In this document: piece by piece, positions 1-14,300 of the stretch
Layout: each line of letters starts with the position of its first letter
Position numbering within the stretch: position 1 is the first letter of the stretch
From: Trichoplax sp. H2
Lineage: Eukaryota > Placozoa > Uniplacotomia > Trichoplacea
Assembly: GCA_003344405.1 (NCBI GenBank)
Contig: NOWV01000121.1
Span: forward strand, 1-64,000
Length of the DNA: 64,000 nt
Reading direction: 5' to 3'
The notes under the pieces: generated by a model
The model's database searches: none
Told to the model about the DNA's origin: nothing
Seen by the model: the letters and a program-made list of their open reading frames with translations, nothing else
Position numbers and translations under genes: made by a program

Positions 1-1803
1 TCATAAAGCAACTAGGCTATATATACAATCTATCCGTACTCGTATATATTGTAAAGCGTACGTACTGGATAGATTTGATTATTTTTGTGGCAGTTATTTC
101 TAGATTTTAATGAATGTCAGATTTTGACGCTCAAACTGAATAAGGACCGTATAGTAGCGCTGGAAAATATTACATAAGAGGTTGAATATGGAAACTCTTA
201 TTTTAATTATTACCGAAAAGGACAGCACGTCTATTTGATTTGTAAGCGACATTTATGAATATTGATAATCCTGAGAGATATTACATTTGGTAATGTATAT
301 AGGCTTTTTATACCAATTATGGTATAGCTGTTAGTAACATTGTCTACGGATACTCGTTATGTATATTAGCTAGGTATTCATAGTTCTAATGATAGATTTG
401 TAAAGATTTCTGATGCAATACCTCAGCCTTTACATAATTATATGGGTCTAGTCAATCTGCAAACGATTTGGTTGTAATGTTACAGCCAATGTCGGTAATG
501 GCTGATATTATCGGTAATGGCCAGCCATTACCGGTAATATCATCATTACCGACATTGGCTGTAACAGTAATATTAAACTAAAAACACTCAGAGTTAGCTA
601 CTTTACTTTGCCTTTTTACGCGTTGTAGAGTAGCTATCAATAGAACTTGATTAAAAATCACCAATACTTATTTAGTTAGTTGAATGCGAGACGACAGTAA
701 TAAAAACATTAAGGTTTTTAGTGAGCTAATACAATATACCGTGGTAAAATTATGAGTTACATCATAAATTTCCGCATTCATATTCAGGTATTATCTACAA
801 AGATCGATCTTAGTATTGAATCCTTTTCATAATAGATGAAATAGTCACGCCATTTTATTCTGAGCAATTGGAAGGAGTGTAAAAATTAGCTATACTTAAA
901 TTAAAAATTTAAAGTAAAATGAACGTATTTCCGATCACTGCATGCTGTGTGGACAGCGATATTTCGGTACAGTTTTTATATTATACTCGTAAACCCACAA
1001 TGAAATAGTAGATGAAAATATTTATCTAAATGCGTTTTCTTGCTATTTCACCACTTGTTATGATTTTTGACCATTATTATATTTGTGAGAGTGTTACCAC
1101 ATTTGCTGGCATCAGCAATATTCCGTTAGTAAATACTTAGTTTGTTCAAGTGTATAACGGCCAAGTAAGAACGATAATGTTTTACGTCAATATTCTATAG
1201 CTATACAGGACTCGCTGAAAGATTTCTAGCTGATCTTCCTTGTTACAAGGTAAAAGAGTTTCGAAAGTATAAAAGATATACAGTATATATATTTATTGCT
1301 CACAATACTAAATAAAGATCAAAATATAATTAAATGGTAAAACTTATAGTTCTTCCTGAGATTTTTAATACAGAGAAAATACTGTTGTGTGTATAATGAA
1401 TGAAGTTTTGTTATTTCACTAGAATAGCAGCTATAAATTAATTCATTGGTAACTGCTACGTCATAAGTTAATTGATTCGTAAATAGTCTAAGCTTTATGT
1501 GATAATCAATAGTAAAGTAAATATTCTTGTGGATAGACAAATGAGAATTATCGTAATTAGGAGGTAGCCGTTGGCAACATACTCACATTTATACGGTTAC
1601 AAATACAATAGCAATTATTCTTGGATTGCTTCTTATTTAACCGGGAAAAGAGCATAGAGTTTCAGCTACTGTTACTAAGTAAGGTATCATCAAGTAGTGT
1701 ATGAGTACATTACAAATTACTAATACCCTTCTAGCAGATAAAACTGTAATCAACAGGTTGGTAAAAGTAGTGCAGGAAACTATAGACCAAGTAAAGCACA
1801 ATT
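1..1803. other. Upstream intergenic region
   Basis: No coding exon is supported on either strand. The stretch is AT-rich. Its only clear structure is the foldback element at 478-566, listed separately. The last few hundred bases should hold the promoter and 5' UTR of the first aminopeptidase gene, but I see no motif I can name as a promoter. Confidence 0.5.
478..566. repeat. 89-bp foldback (hairpin) element
   Basis: A 23-bp arm at 478-500 is exactly repeated in inverse orientation at 544-566. The interior is also nearly self-complementary, so the whole 89 bp can fold into one long hairpin. The octamer CGGTAATG occurs twice forward and twice inverted inside it. The 4-bp direct repeat GTAA sits immediately outside each end (474-477 and 567-570), which looks like a target-site duplication. 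This fits a small non-autonomous foldback or MITE-like element; there is no coding capacity. Confidence 0.7.
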
Positions 1804-4800
1804 ATGATGGAAGAATCCAAAGCACTTTTAACACCGGAATCAGATAAATATGGAAGAAAAGAATCGGAGGATACCTTAGGATCTGCTGATGCGGCATGTT
1901 GTAGCTATCGTATTGAAAAAGGACACGGAAAATATGCCATGATTGGTTGTTTGATTTTACTACTATTTTTATGTGTTACTGTGCCATTACTAGCTGTAGT
2001 TGTAAATAATATTTCAAAGCCATCCAAGGTTCCTCCTTTGAATGCTAACACATCTTCCCAGATAAATAACGCTCCTTTTCCTTATCAAAATCCGCGTTTA
2101 CCTAAACATATTGTACCCCTTTACTACATTATGAAACTTAATATTCAATTTGATAAATTAATTACTGACGGTCAAGTCAATATAACATTACATGTAACCA
2201 AACCTACGAATTTTATCGTTTTTCATCATGTCTTAATTGATATACAGCTAGTAAATATATATCAATCGCGACTACCGACTATTAAACCTATCAGGATTGA
2301 TGGCAAGCAATATAATTCATCCTTACAAATGTTCTATATCAAGTTATCATCCAACTTAGCTGTCCATACCAACTATACATTATCAATCAAATTTACAAGT
2401 AAAGTTTTCACTGATAGGCTGAAAGGGTTATATTTAAATAACTACACTGATATCCATGGTCGGCACAGGTTAGCGCTTTACTACTTGATTGGATTTAGTT
2501 CACTTATATATCGATGCTTAATTGCAGTTCTTAATTTATTTATTAGTGTAACATATCAATCATAAAGCTTAACATTACTAAAGTTGATTTATTTTCATTG
2601 CATGATTAGAATAGTATTAGTATACATGTATAATGAAAGTAAAAAAATCAAGTCTTATTGCTACTAGTATTCGTTAGTTTACAATAAACTTCATAACAAT
2701 CTAATATGTATTGCTTCAAAATCTCTGTCATGAATGTAGGCATCTAGCTATCACTCAATTTGAATCCGTTTTCGCTCGATTAGCATTTCCTTGCTTTGAT
2801 GAACCTGGCTTTAAAACACCTTATAAAATCTACATTGCTCGACCTAAAAATTTTCATGTTCTGTCTAACATGCCTACAATAACGGAACGATCTCTAACCA
2901 GCCAAATTGTGGAAGCTGAATTTGCTACCACTCCGCCTTTAAGTTCTTATCTCATCGCTTATGTAATCGGCAATCTAGCTCACTTGGAAATAAAATCTAA
3001 TAGTAATATCACGGTAAGAAAATAAGAATTATTTTATACAGTTTCAGTTTAGATTTAAATATCGTGTGGAATAGAATGTTGCTTTAATACCGCATAGTTC
3101 AATCTTCATAGTCAGGAAATATTGTGTACGATAAGGATGATATAGTATAGCACTATCAATTATTTTACTGCAGTCCGACAGCTTAATTTTTTCCAAATGA
3201 AAGGAAAAGTAGTTTATTCTTCCAGAGCGGTACTCTTAACTAATACGATATCCTTGTTTTTATTGAAGATGCTTAATTTATCACTATTGTTGCGTCTGAT
3301 TTTATTAGCTGCGGATTTGGTGCTCCCCTAATATGCTTAATTACACCAAATTAGCTATTAATCACGCTAAAATAGTTGTGGCACAATTTGAAAACTTATT
3401 CCACATGAAGTTGAACTCTTCCAAATTAGGTTGAATTGAAGACTTTACAGAATAAATTTTGACTCTTAAACCATTCATTAAACTCTTAACTGTAATTAAT
3501 CCTTAATTCACATACAGATATGGTCCTAGCACCTAATTATTTAAGTGGAGGAATGGAAAATTGGGGACTGATTACCTATCCAGAAAGCTCTGCAATTTAC
3601 ATGCCAGTTGAAAATCAACAGCGACAAACTGTGATTAGTACCGTTACCCACGAAATAGCTCATCAGGTAATTAATCGCCGTGATTCATGTTTGATTAATT
3701 ATTGTATATGGGCTTTATAGACGCAGATTAATAAGTTAATATTGATGTAAATTTATTAATGCAAGTCTTAAGGCGATCAATACTTTGGCTGCCGACCTTT
3801 CATATACAATGTGTCCTTTATAACGATCATTAACCTGCAGTATTATCTTACCGTCTTTAGTGGTTTGGCAATATCGTGACTATCAAATGGTGGAATGAAT
3901 TATGGGTTAAAGAAGGCTTTGCAACGTTGATGGAGTTTGTCAGTGAATACAAATTGACAACAATGAAACAGGCGGTAACTAGATCTATCCTGCAAATATC
4001 GCTGTTGCTAAACCTTACATTTTACAGAACTATATGTTCTAATAACGAGTATTTACCTTTAGATGGCATCCTTCTTCCAAAGTAACCATCTAGCAGCGCT
4101 GAAGGAAGATAGTTTCTTTGCTTCACATGCACTATCGATGCCAATTTCAACCCTTGAAAAAATTAAAGCAAATTATGATAGCATAGAATATGCCAAGGTA
4201 AACTGATTTCTTGAAAAATTTGTAATTTGAAATAGTTTAAATATCTCTCTCTTGTCCAGGATACATACATATTCGTCTGACTAGCTAAGCTTCTATGATA
4301 CGTATTTATAACCATTTTAATCCTCAATCTATTCATAGGGAGCATGTATTCTACAAATGTTATTATTTTTTTTGGGTGAGAAGACTTTCCTCCAAGGAAC
4401 TGAGCATTATCTATATAAGTGGAAATCGAAAACCGCAAGCAGCCAAGATTTATGGAAATCTTTTGATAAGGTACGAAAATATATGTTTAGCGACAATCCT
4501 ATGAGCGCTACTATGATCTTGCATTACAAAGATTCAAAAGAGTTGATTATTATATATAACTGAAGTTTTGGCTTAAAGACAGAAAGATGATTTCTTCAGT
4601 CATTCTTAAATATTCGTAGCAGTAGGATACTGAAATTCATCGTCGCAAATCGTGTCCTTATTTACATTAAGAATGTTATTTTTTTTAACATATATTATGA
4701 ACTAAAGCTCTATTTTGAGCAAAGTTAGGGCAGCTAATTTTTTTGCATTCTCGGTAATCACTTAGAATAAAATCATCGATTAAATAAGCGTGTTAGAAAT

Positions 4801-7800
4801 CTAGAAAATTTCTTACAGTCTTTTACAGTTTTAAAGTATGCTGAACGATAGCTCTCGATTCTTTCAAAATTTTACGCATGCAAATCTTAATTTATCAATA
4901 ATTCTTCCCTAATATTGGGTTAATTTTGTAATCTACATTAAATTTATATCGCTCAACCCTCAAAAATAGTGCACCTACCCCATTGGTGATGAAACTACGT
5001 ATATTATTACGTTTTATTATTTGCATTTCGATAAATTTCTAGCGAAAACATAAAATTAAGCACTTGATAGATATTGAGATGTACCATGCTGTATTTAAAA
5101 GAAATAAGTTTAATACTCCTGAAGTTTCAAATAATTATCTGATCAGTCTAATTTTTTATAGGTTTCTAAATATAACATAAGTAAGATGATGTCAGCTTGG
5201 ACAAGTCAGCCTGGATATCCACTAGTTACTGTCAATATTGATCGAATTCGCTTGCAAGCTAACATCTCCGTTTCAAAATTTATGTGGTTTCATCACATAA
5301 AATCAAACGATATAAAAACTTCCAATAGGTATGGCGTTGCAACACAAGTTATCCTCTTACAATGTATTTTATTTTTGATTAATATCGAGAAAATAATATG
5401 CTAATGAACTTACTTCACTGCATACTAGTGAATCTTGCAAATCGAATATTCTTATCTCTTTAAGAGTCTTATTAAGTAAAAATGCAATGCATTCTGTTTG
5501 TGATGGTTAAAGTTTAAAAATAATAATGATAAATTTCTTCCTTTTTATCTGTCACAACTACAAATAGAGAATTCTGGCAAGTACCGTTTATTTATAAAAC
5601 AAATTATAATCACGGACGTATCGTCATTGCCAAATCACCAAGTAAATACGCCATTAATAAGGAAGAAATATCTTTACCTCTTTATTGCAGTAAAAATTCA
5701 GATATATTTTTGAAAAATTTCATTTTATAGCGATTATCAAACTTCGCAAACCAAATGACTGGTTGCTTGGAAATCTTTTAAGTACTGGCTTTTACCGAGT
5801 GAATTATGATTACAGATCGTGGCAAAAATTTATTCAGTTACTGAAAGCTAATCACAGGGTGAATATTTATTGAATAGTATCATGATCTATAAGTATGAGT
5901 AATAAAACTTCAATGCTATCCGCTAAATATTCAGTATAACCTAGGTGCATTCTAATTTCTAGATAATAAATGTACAAGACAGGGCGACGCTGCTAGATGA
6001 TTCATTTAGTTTAAATAGGTGCGGTATAATATCGGAAATTCTTCTTCCGTCAATATCATTATAGTTACCATAGTTCAAACATGTTTTCCTTGCTTCTAGG
6101 TTTTATTCCGTAATTAGCTGAGATTCTAACAAATTTTAACCGTTGTTTACTCCTCAGAGCCGGGAAGCTTCCCGTAGAAATATTCTTCAACATGACTCGA
6201 TATATATTTAATGAAACAAGTGAAGTACCACGGACTACCGTTAAAGAACATCTCAATGACATTAATAACATGTTGGATAGCGGAATGGATAAGATCAACA
6301 TGAAAGTGAGCTTCTATAATTAATTTTCTAATTTTAATTTTTAGTTCAATCCATTTCATGATTTATGATGTTAGATTAAAGAATGAATTGAACAATGACA
6401 TAATATCTTATAATTTTTTTATTTCGTAAAAAAGAAATATCTTACCTACTTGAAATATAAAATGCAAGGACTACAGTAAGTATCGATATAAAATATGCAA
6501 ATGGAATGATACATATTAAACCCGAAGTTCAATAGAATAGTAGTGATTGATTAACATAACTCGAAGTGCAGGATGTTCTTATAAACTAATATGCAGATAT
6601 AGTCAACCTAAGTTATGCTAAGTTATATGAAGAATTAAAATACCTCTTCTGTTTCGTAAATTGTAGGTTTAGTCAAATAAATCTAACCATGTATCGTTCC
6701 TGGTTATATGATAACAAACCGTAAGTCTCTTGGTTGATCAATAAAATTTGACACGACTATCATTGCAAGCTTAGAAAGAGAATTAATACTCACGTTGGTT
6801 CTTGTGCAATTTGGGCGTACTGAGATTATTTTACTTAGTGCATTTTCGCTCTAGTTAAATCTAATTCAATCTAATTTATTTTCACCTATAGAATTAGACA
6901 CAGACTAGTGGTTAGTTTTTACAGCATTTGAATAAACTTTAGACTAAAGCTAAGACGTAATCTGAACAGGCGTGATATCAAGACCACTAATTAATGTACT
7001 GAACTGTAGATTGTACAATTCAATTGCTTATCAAAAATATCATTTCAACTTTTGATTTTAAATAATGCATATAGGTTCCAGGGTTTAAATTGCTTAATCT
7101 CACAAATAAATTCTTGTTGAGAATGAGAAATTAATTTCGAGTAATTGATGTTTATATAGAGTCAGGAATTTTTAGGAAATTAAAGCTAAAATCGTATCAT
7201 ATAATCAAATTGAACTATGACAAATCCGGAAAGATTGAAACATATATATTATATTTAACTCTTACAATAGGGTACTTGTTTCCGGAGTAATTTATTACAG
7301 TTTAATGGATAATATTTGAATATAGCGTAAATTTACGACAAATTTCATTGACGTGCTACTATAGGTGTATGAGTATAAGAATAAATTAAGTTAGAACCAT
7401 GTTACAAGTGTAGCATTATATATTAGTTGTGCATAGATCACAATTTACTGAAATTCAGGCCTAGATTGCTGAAGATTTTATCTAATGATCCTTCTATTAT
7501 CTAAATTTAAGGCTCCAACCGACACAATTTCGAAGTATATTATTTATCGGAAGCAAATTTGGGTCTACTCGTGACTGGAATAGGCTGCTCACCAGATATT
7601 TAGATACACGGGGGAATTGGAAAAAAGCAATTATGCAAGAAGCATTAGCTGCTACCACTAAAAAATTTCTTATTTCGAAGTAAGTCTAATCACTTTTTCA
7701 AAAAATTATATTTTTTTGTTCTCATATACTTCATTGCTATTGAAAAAGTAACAGTAACACCCAATAGTTAAGTGAAAATCTACATTACCTGTTGAGGGTA

Positions 7801-8526
7801 ACAATTTATTATAATTAAGAGTTTTATTTTAACGAGATTATCACTTCTTCTAGGCTTTTGAAAACTGCTATTAACAACAAAAAGGTTAATAATAATAGAT
7901 TAAAGGCAATTCTAGCGGCAGTTTCTCAACATTTTGTAAATAGAAAAATCATATGGAACTTTTTTACGAAGCATTGGAAGGTGTTAAATCAAAGGTAAGT
8001 AAATTCAGATGTGTTTAAATTACGGTCGTGATAATAATGATGGGAATATTGACCTGGATTTATATTCTCTCCACTCAGATTCAGTTACCAGCCTAATGCC
8101 TTAAGAATAATTTTGAGGGATATAACCAAGAAATTTTACACTCAAGAAGAACTTCAAATGGTAATAAGTAGACTTCTTATTATTTATTCACCTTACATTA
8201 CGTAATCTATTGCGTGTTTATATAGTTTTACTTACTTTAAGTGGAAATCAGCATCAATTCAGGAGTACTAATAGCTGATCATCCACTTATGAATTCTAGA
8301 TATATAAATAAACTGTGATATTCTCGTATTTCTTACATAATTTTAATCTTTCTGTCTGATAATTAAACGCTATTAGGTTATTAAATTTTTCCAAAATCGA
8401 CGCTTGAGATACGGTGAACGTGATGTAAGCAAATCAATCGATCTCATCGCCGGTAGAGTACACTGGAAGAAGGTATACAGTTTAAGCACTAGTAAATGGC
8501 TACAAGATGCCGTAAGAAGACTATAG
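1804..8526 (+). CDS. M1 family membrane aminopeptidase (aminopeptidase N-like), copy 1
   Basis: Zinc exopeptidase that removes N-terminal residues from peptides, anchored as a type II membrane protein. Exons read: 1804-2468, 2740-3013, 3309-3429, 3518-3666, 3861-3974, 4063-4197, 4339-4470, 5162-5328, 5578-5699, 5731-5858, 5963-6018, 6158-6305, 6435-6475, 6667-6720, 7512-7679, 7854-7994, 8079-8160, 8377-8526; phases agree throughout and give about 948 aa, normal for the family. A cytoplasmic tail is followed by a membrane anchor at about residues 45-67, then the M1 N-terminal domain from FPYQNPRLP (92-100). The exopeptidase loop reads GGMEN (364-368; usual GAMEN). The zinc site HEIAH (398-402) is followed 18 residues later by Glu421 (KEGF), and the catalytic Tyr484 is in IEYAK. 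A helical ERAP1_C-like region ends the protein. All catalytic residues are intact, so it is probably active; substrate unknown. The 54-nt exon at 6667-6720 is the least certain. Confidence 0.9.
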
Positions 8527-11301
8527 AGAAAAATAATAACCAATCATTTTACCGTTGCCTAGTGTTGCTGGTAACTTTTAAGGAAAAACAGAAATTTGTC
8601 ATTACAGTATTGCACTTACTAATGACGTTCTGAAAGCTCTCATTATTTCTAAAACACATCTTTCATTATTTGTATGTCATAAATCCGCTTACAGCATTTC
8701 CAAAATTTCTTGAAAAGAAAAAATATAGGGATAATAACACCATTTGATAAGAATTAGAATAAAAATTACTCTTCACTCTTAAGTCCATATTCTTTCAATC
8801 AGCAACTCAGTCCTTTAGGCCTTATTTTTGTTGCATGTAATCTGCTAAGCATAACATACAAGGTGATAAGATTTTAGTTCATGCGATATTACTACATTAT
8901 AAAAGATCTTGGTATATGTGGCAATTAATTCCAATCAATAAGTTACAGTAACTACGTAAGGGCTTGAAGAATGAAATTTTTGTTTGGTGCGAGTATTATA
9001 GAAAAATCGTATTGCTTACGATTTCTTACGGCTATTAACGCTACAACCTGAAATAAATTAATATAATATTGTAGCTATGAATAACGCGGGTAAAATACCT
9101 TTCTTACGATATATTAGACTATAAATTACCGTGATTTTATTGATAAAAGGTATTCGTAGCTGGAGGAAAAAAATATATTTCCTTTTACGATTATCTTCGC
9201 CAAAATGCAATAAAAATATCGCAATACTATTCCAGCTAATCTTAAAAATCAAGTTCTTATAAAATAATTACTTCAGTCAAGATAGAAATAAAAAGGCTTT
9301 CATTAGAGAATTGAAGAATAGTGAAGGGTTAATTCACTACTAGCAAGAATCTAATTTAAAGGATATTGAGCTCAATAGAGGTGCAGTTTAAGCTCTTATC
9401 TGCACTTCATAAATACAATTTAATCTGTTTACGGCAGCAAAGTTGCTTACAAACGGACTTGAGCCATCGAATAAATACTTTTCTTCTAAAATAGACAATC
9501 TCTATATTTTATCATATGAATCAATCAGCTTAAAATATCATTGCTCTTCTGTTAATGTATAAAACTGCAAGGTATTTGGCCTCTACACAATAATTTATTA
9601 CGTCAGGTCAGTTGAATCTTGTAACGTACTTTACGCCAATATTTGCAATTAATAATATCTAACAGAGGAATTAGCAATTATTTAGTATTAGCATCATATT
9701 AGAAATTGAACTATAGAAAATATAGCCTTCAAGACAATCAAATACGGGTTGTATGACTATACAAACATAAACTATAAATGAATAAGAAGAGCAAGTTAGT
9801 TTCGACACATGCATTATTTCTTATGCTTCACTCTTAATGTACCATAGTTTCTATCGGCTTGCCGTGAATATAATAAGCCTTGTAAGTATTGTTTAGCTTA
9901 TTTTATATGTAGGAAGCTGTTCATCTGGTGTGCCAACGACTCTAACGTATATGGCTGGAGAAACCAGAATAGTTATATTTGAGCCAGACTGATTGTTTAA
10001 TTGACGCAACATTCAAAACTAAATATCTAAAGTCATTATCATGGGGAATTTCTCTAGATTTAATGAAGTACTTTCCTTAAATCAAAGTTAGCTAATAGAA
10101 AGGAATTCTGAAAGATATCAATCTTAAGTATCCTAATTTCATTGCTTTCGAATAGTCAATTAATGACCGAGATGATTGACATGCGATTGGCATTGCATTA
10201 GTATGCCGGTGAGTTCTGAATCACAAAACTAATTGCTTCTATACTTGAAACGGAAATGAAAGCCTTATGGCTAATCATTGGTAAACTATTATCTTAAATT
10301 AAACTATTAGATCTGTATTCCGCTGTGAATACTAAAGGAACTGTATTGAAATTGTCTGCCTGAGAAAGAATTACGAACGAATTTTATTTCGTAAAACCGG
10401 CTTACTATACTTATTTCAGTGATCTTTGAACTCGAAATCGCGCTACAATTACGATAGCAGAAGGGATTTATTTTGGACTCGAATAAAGATCAAATTACTA
10501 ATGGCTTTCATTCAATGATTTTTGAACCCTAAATTGACTGTGTCATTGCATTTTTGATAGTACAACTCGATTAAATGCTTATGGATTACATTGGAATTAC
10601 CAAGGTTTTCATTCAGCAGTCAATAAAGTGAAGAACACGTACTATAAACTGTAATAATAGTAATCATACTATCATAAATGGGTTGAAATCATAAAGATAA
10701 ATAGAAATTGCTAATGGCTGTCATTCAATGGCCAGATGATAGACATCTATAAATATCTTAGCAAATAAGTTCCGGCCCCCAAAACGCAATAGAAATACGT
10801 CATTACTAAACCCCTCGAGGGTTTACTCATTTGATTATTCTATAAAAAAATAGCCATCAGCGATGCAGAATTAATTAACCCATTCACCTGCTTATGATGG
10901 CTACGCAAGCCTTCAAGCAAAATTTTTAACTTAGTCTTGTTATATCTTAATAATGAACTGATTTAATAGGATTCTGTGCTATTAAAATGAATATTAAAAG
11001 CTATAATCGGACCTTGTTCTGCTTGCTGTAGAATTAACAATAGTTTACAAAGGAAAATGGATAATAGCACAGTAGGCGAATCCCCACAACGACCTAAGTT
11101 AATCGCCAAGAAGATAGAACAAATGAGTGAAAATCAGTTAATTATTAAAGTTAGTTCTAATCCTTAACTACTGTAGACCAATGAATCAAGGATTAAGTTT
11201 CAGGAAAAGATTGATTTTAGAACCTTAAAATATTTTAATTTTTGTCCATCTTGAATGAAATTGGAGTCCATAAATTAGTCATTACCAAGTCGGTTATCAA
11301 G
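8527..11301. other. Intergenic region between aminopeptidase copies 1 and 2
   Basis: About 2.8 kb of AT-rich sequence. No aminopeptidase-like remnant (no MENWG or HExxH pattern) and no convincing exon is seen. Short open frames, such as the minus-strand one at 9058-9252, have low-complexity composition and no recognisable motif. Confidence 0.5.
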
Positions 11302-14300
11302 ATGGATGATATGATGAGTTTACGTGATACTACGGAGAGAGGCAGCGATAGAAAAAAGGTTAAATCGCCTAAAATATGTCCGAAAATCCACTCTGAACAT
11401 AATGCTAATGTAACGAAGCGTAATTATTCCGCCCTAGCTGCTGTTGCGGTCGTCAGTGTCTTCTTAATGGTGGCGATATCCACATCTGTACTGACAGAAG
11501 ATACAAATACAGCCGGCTTTTCATCCAATTCGAATAGTCTTAATAAAGAATATCGTCGTGAAATAGCGTCTAATGAATTTCCCTATCGTGATTTACGTCT
11601 ACCCAAGCATATCTTTCCCATACATTACCAATTGCACCTTAGACATGATCTAGACAATCTGATAATTCACGGTCATAGTCAAATTGTTATTGGTTGTACA
11701 AGGAAAACGAATTTTATTGTTTTTCACCACAACGATTCCATCGTTTTATCCGTCAATATAGCTCTATCTTCAAATGTTAGCAACAAGTTACAAATTCGAG
11801 ATAATCGCTACAGCTCACTACTACAACTACGATACCTTCAATTCGACCAAGACTTACTACCAAATGTCAATTATACGTTGACTATTCAGTTTCGAAGTAA
11901 GATCTATCTAAATTCGATCAATGGACTCTATCGTAGTACATACACAGATGGTAATAATGAAATAAGGTTTGTTGATAGCATTACACTTGCAAGTGGAAAG
12001 GATTAATATTAAGTTATTTTACTACTTTTCTATGTCAAGACTTTATTAATAATAACATAATCATTTTATGGTTATCGAGTTTGGATCTAGTAGTCTTTGA
12101 ATAGCAATTTGAGTAATTCAAATAGGATGCTTTTCGTCTACATTGTTCTATTTAATATGATAAAGTTTATTACTACATTTCCTGCTTATAGTCCATCGTG
12201 TCTGTTTTATTTCAATTTTACAGTTAATAATAATTAAGTGATGATTTTCTCACTTTATCAATTAGATATGCCTATGTTACACATTTTGAACCTGTTTACA
12301 CCCGACTTGCATTTCCTTGTTTCGATGAACCGTCTATGAAAGCTACGTTCAAGTTGTTTATTACTCGACCAAGGGAATATGGTGTTCTTTCGAATATGCC
12401 TTTGAAAACTGATCGGATTATTTCCAATAGTAGCGCTGAAGCGGAGTTTAAGACGACTCCTCGAATGAGTTCTTATGTAGTTGCTTATACGATATTAAAT
12501 TATACCCACATTAGTACGAAAACATCAACAGGTATCAAGGTAAATATATAACATAGATGTAGACCACTAGTAGTGATAGGATTATCAATAATTACTGATT
12601 TAGTTAATTTGCTAGTAGAAGTAGAGAGAAATTGAATCATTTTTAAATATAGTCAGTTGAGATCCGCTACTATACCGAGAGCTTGTAGATTTTATATCGC
12701 GTACATTGATCGCCATCAAGGTAAATGTGTACGTAGACGTAGACTGCTATTAATTTCAAGATTACCAATAATTACTGGTTTAGTTAATTTGCTACAGGAA
12801 GTAGAGAAGAAGCGAATCATTTTTTAATATAGTTAGTAGAGATCGGCTACCAGTATTTATAGACTTTGTATCGCATATATTGGTCGTTTTTCTATAGAAA
12901 TAATATTAATTGGGATGGTTTACAAATATAGATCCGCGCTTGGGCAGCACCAGCTAAGATAGATCAAATGAGACTTTCACTCGATTATGGTAGAAGATCG
13001 CTGGAGTTATATGAAAAGCTTTTTGGGGTTTCCTATCCGTTACCAAAACTAGGTAAAAAATTTATTCGACTTACTGCTTCATTATACTTGCGTTATTTAT
13101 ATTAAAGGTTTCGATGTACTTAAGCATTAAAGAATTAAAAATATTTTGTTTGTATTCCTATGAAAACCTGAGTTTTTCTCTTAAAAAATGATTAGGAGTT
13201 TTTTCACATTATGAATAGTATCATCCGTCTAAATTTCGCCTACATATCTTGATTTCTATTAAAATATCTAGACCTTGTCTGTGTCAAGAAAGCTGGAATA
13301 AGTGCCATGGAAAATTGGGGGTTGATCACATTTCCGGAAGAATCTTGCCTTTACTATCCAAAGACTGGTACCAACAAACACAGAGTTACCGCAACTCCAG
13401 CACATGAAATAGCTCATCATGTAAGTGAATATGTTCTTTCCTGATCCTTCTCGTAGTCAATCGATTATGATCTTAATCGGAGCATACTGTAGAGGGTATA
13501 TACTATAAAGCTTTAATCTAAAATTCTCATTAACAATGAGGATAATACAATATATATTAAAGCTTTAACGCTCACATTTCGTTTTATTATGAAAAGTGGG
13601 TTGGAGATCTGGTTTCAATAGGGTGGTGGAGTGAATTATTTTTGAAGGAAGGTTTCGCAACGGTTATGGAATTCTATTCTGCCTATTATCTGAAATCACC
13701 TAAACTTGCAGTAAGATATTATACAACAGAATATTTGTCAGCACAAATAAACTACTTAGCTTACCGTCAAATTTAATTTGCACATAAGATATCTTCTTCA
13801 TTATTAAGATCAAAGTATCTAATTAATAAACTAAGATATTTTACGACATTAGCAATTGCAATTCTTTCGAAATAAATGGGAAGGGGCAATAAAACGTGAT
13901 ATCTCCAGCACTTCTCATAGTGTTTCCACACCCGTGGATACTCCAGCGCAAATTAATGCGATATTTGACGGTATCATTTATCAAAAGGTAACTAAATCTA
14001 ATCTAATAAAAACCTACACTCGATAGAATCTTAAATTTATTCTTTCTTATTGTATTCGTCAACTTCTTCAGTTACAGCTATATTTTAACTGTTCATACAA
14101 TTATACATAGCAGTTAGTATGAAGGACTTTTTTTCCGTCCAGCTCAATAACTTCCATATCATTTTATTCTATCCTACTCTTGCAAACAGCAAGCATGAAT
14201 TGTTTGCTTGCCACCAACAATTCAAATAGCTTAGTTTCAATTATAGGAGTACCTCTTACGTATTTGTTTGTGAGTTTAATTATAATATAACTCCAATATC

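Noticed and set aside
4295-4380. Apparent frameshift in aminopeptidase copy 1, where a frame reading MIRIYNHF seems to continue into LGEKTF in another frame.
   Set aside because: A proper acceptor (TTCATAG, ending 4338) starts the exon at 4339 with GACILQML, in phase and at the same 132-nt length as in copies 2 and 3. The upstream frame is intron.
11242-11301. Longer N-terminus for aminopeptidase copy 2 from a TTG codon at 11242.
   Set aside because: No ATG occurs in that extension. The ATG at 11302 gives a first exon of the same length as copy 1 (665 nt) and a normal short cytosolic tail.
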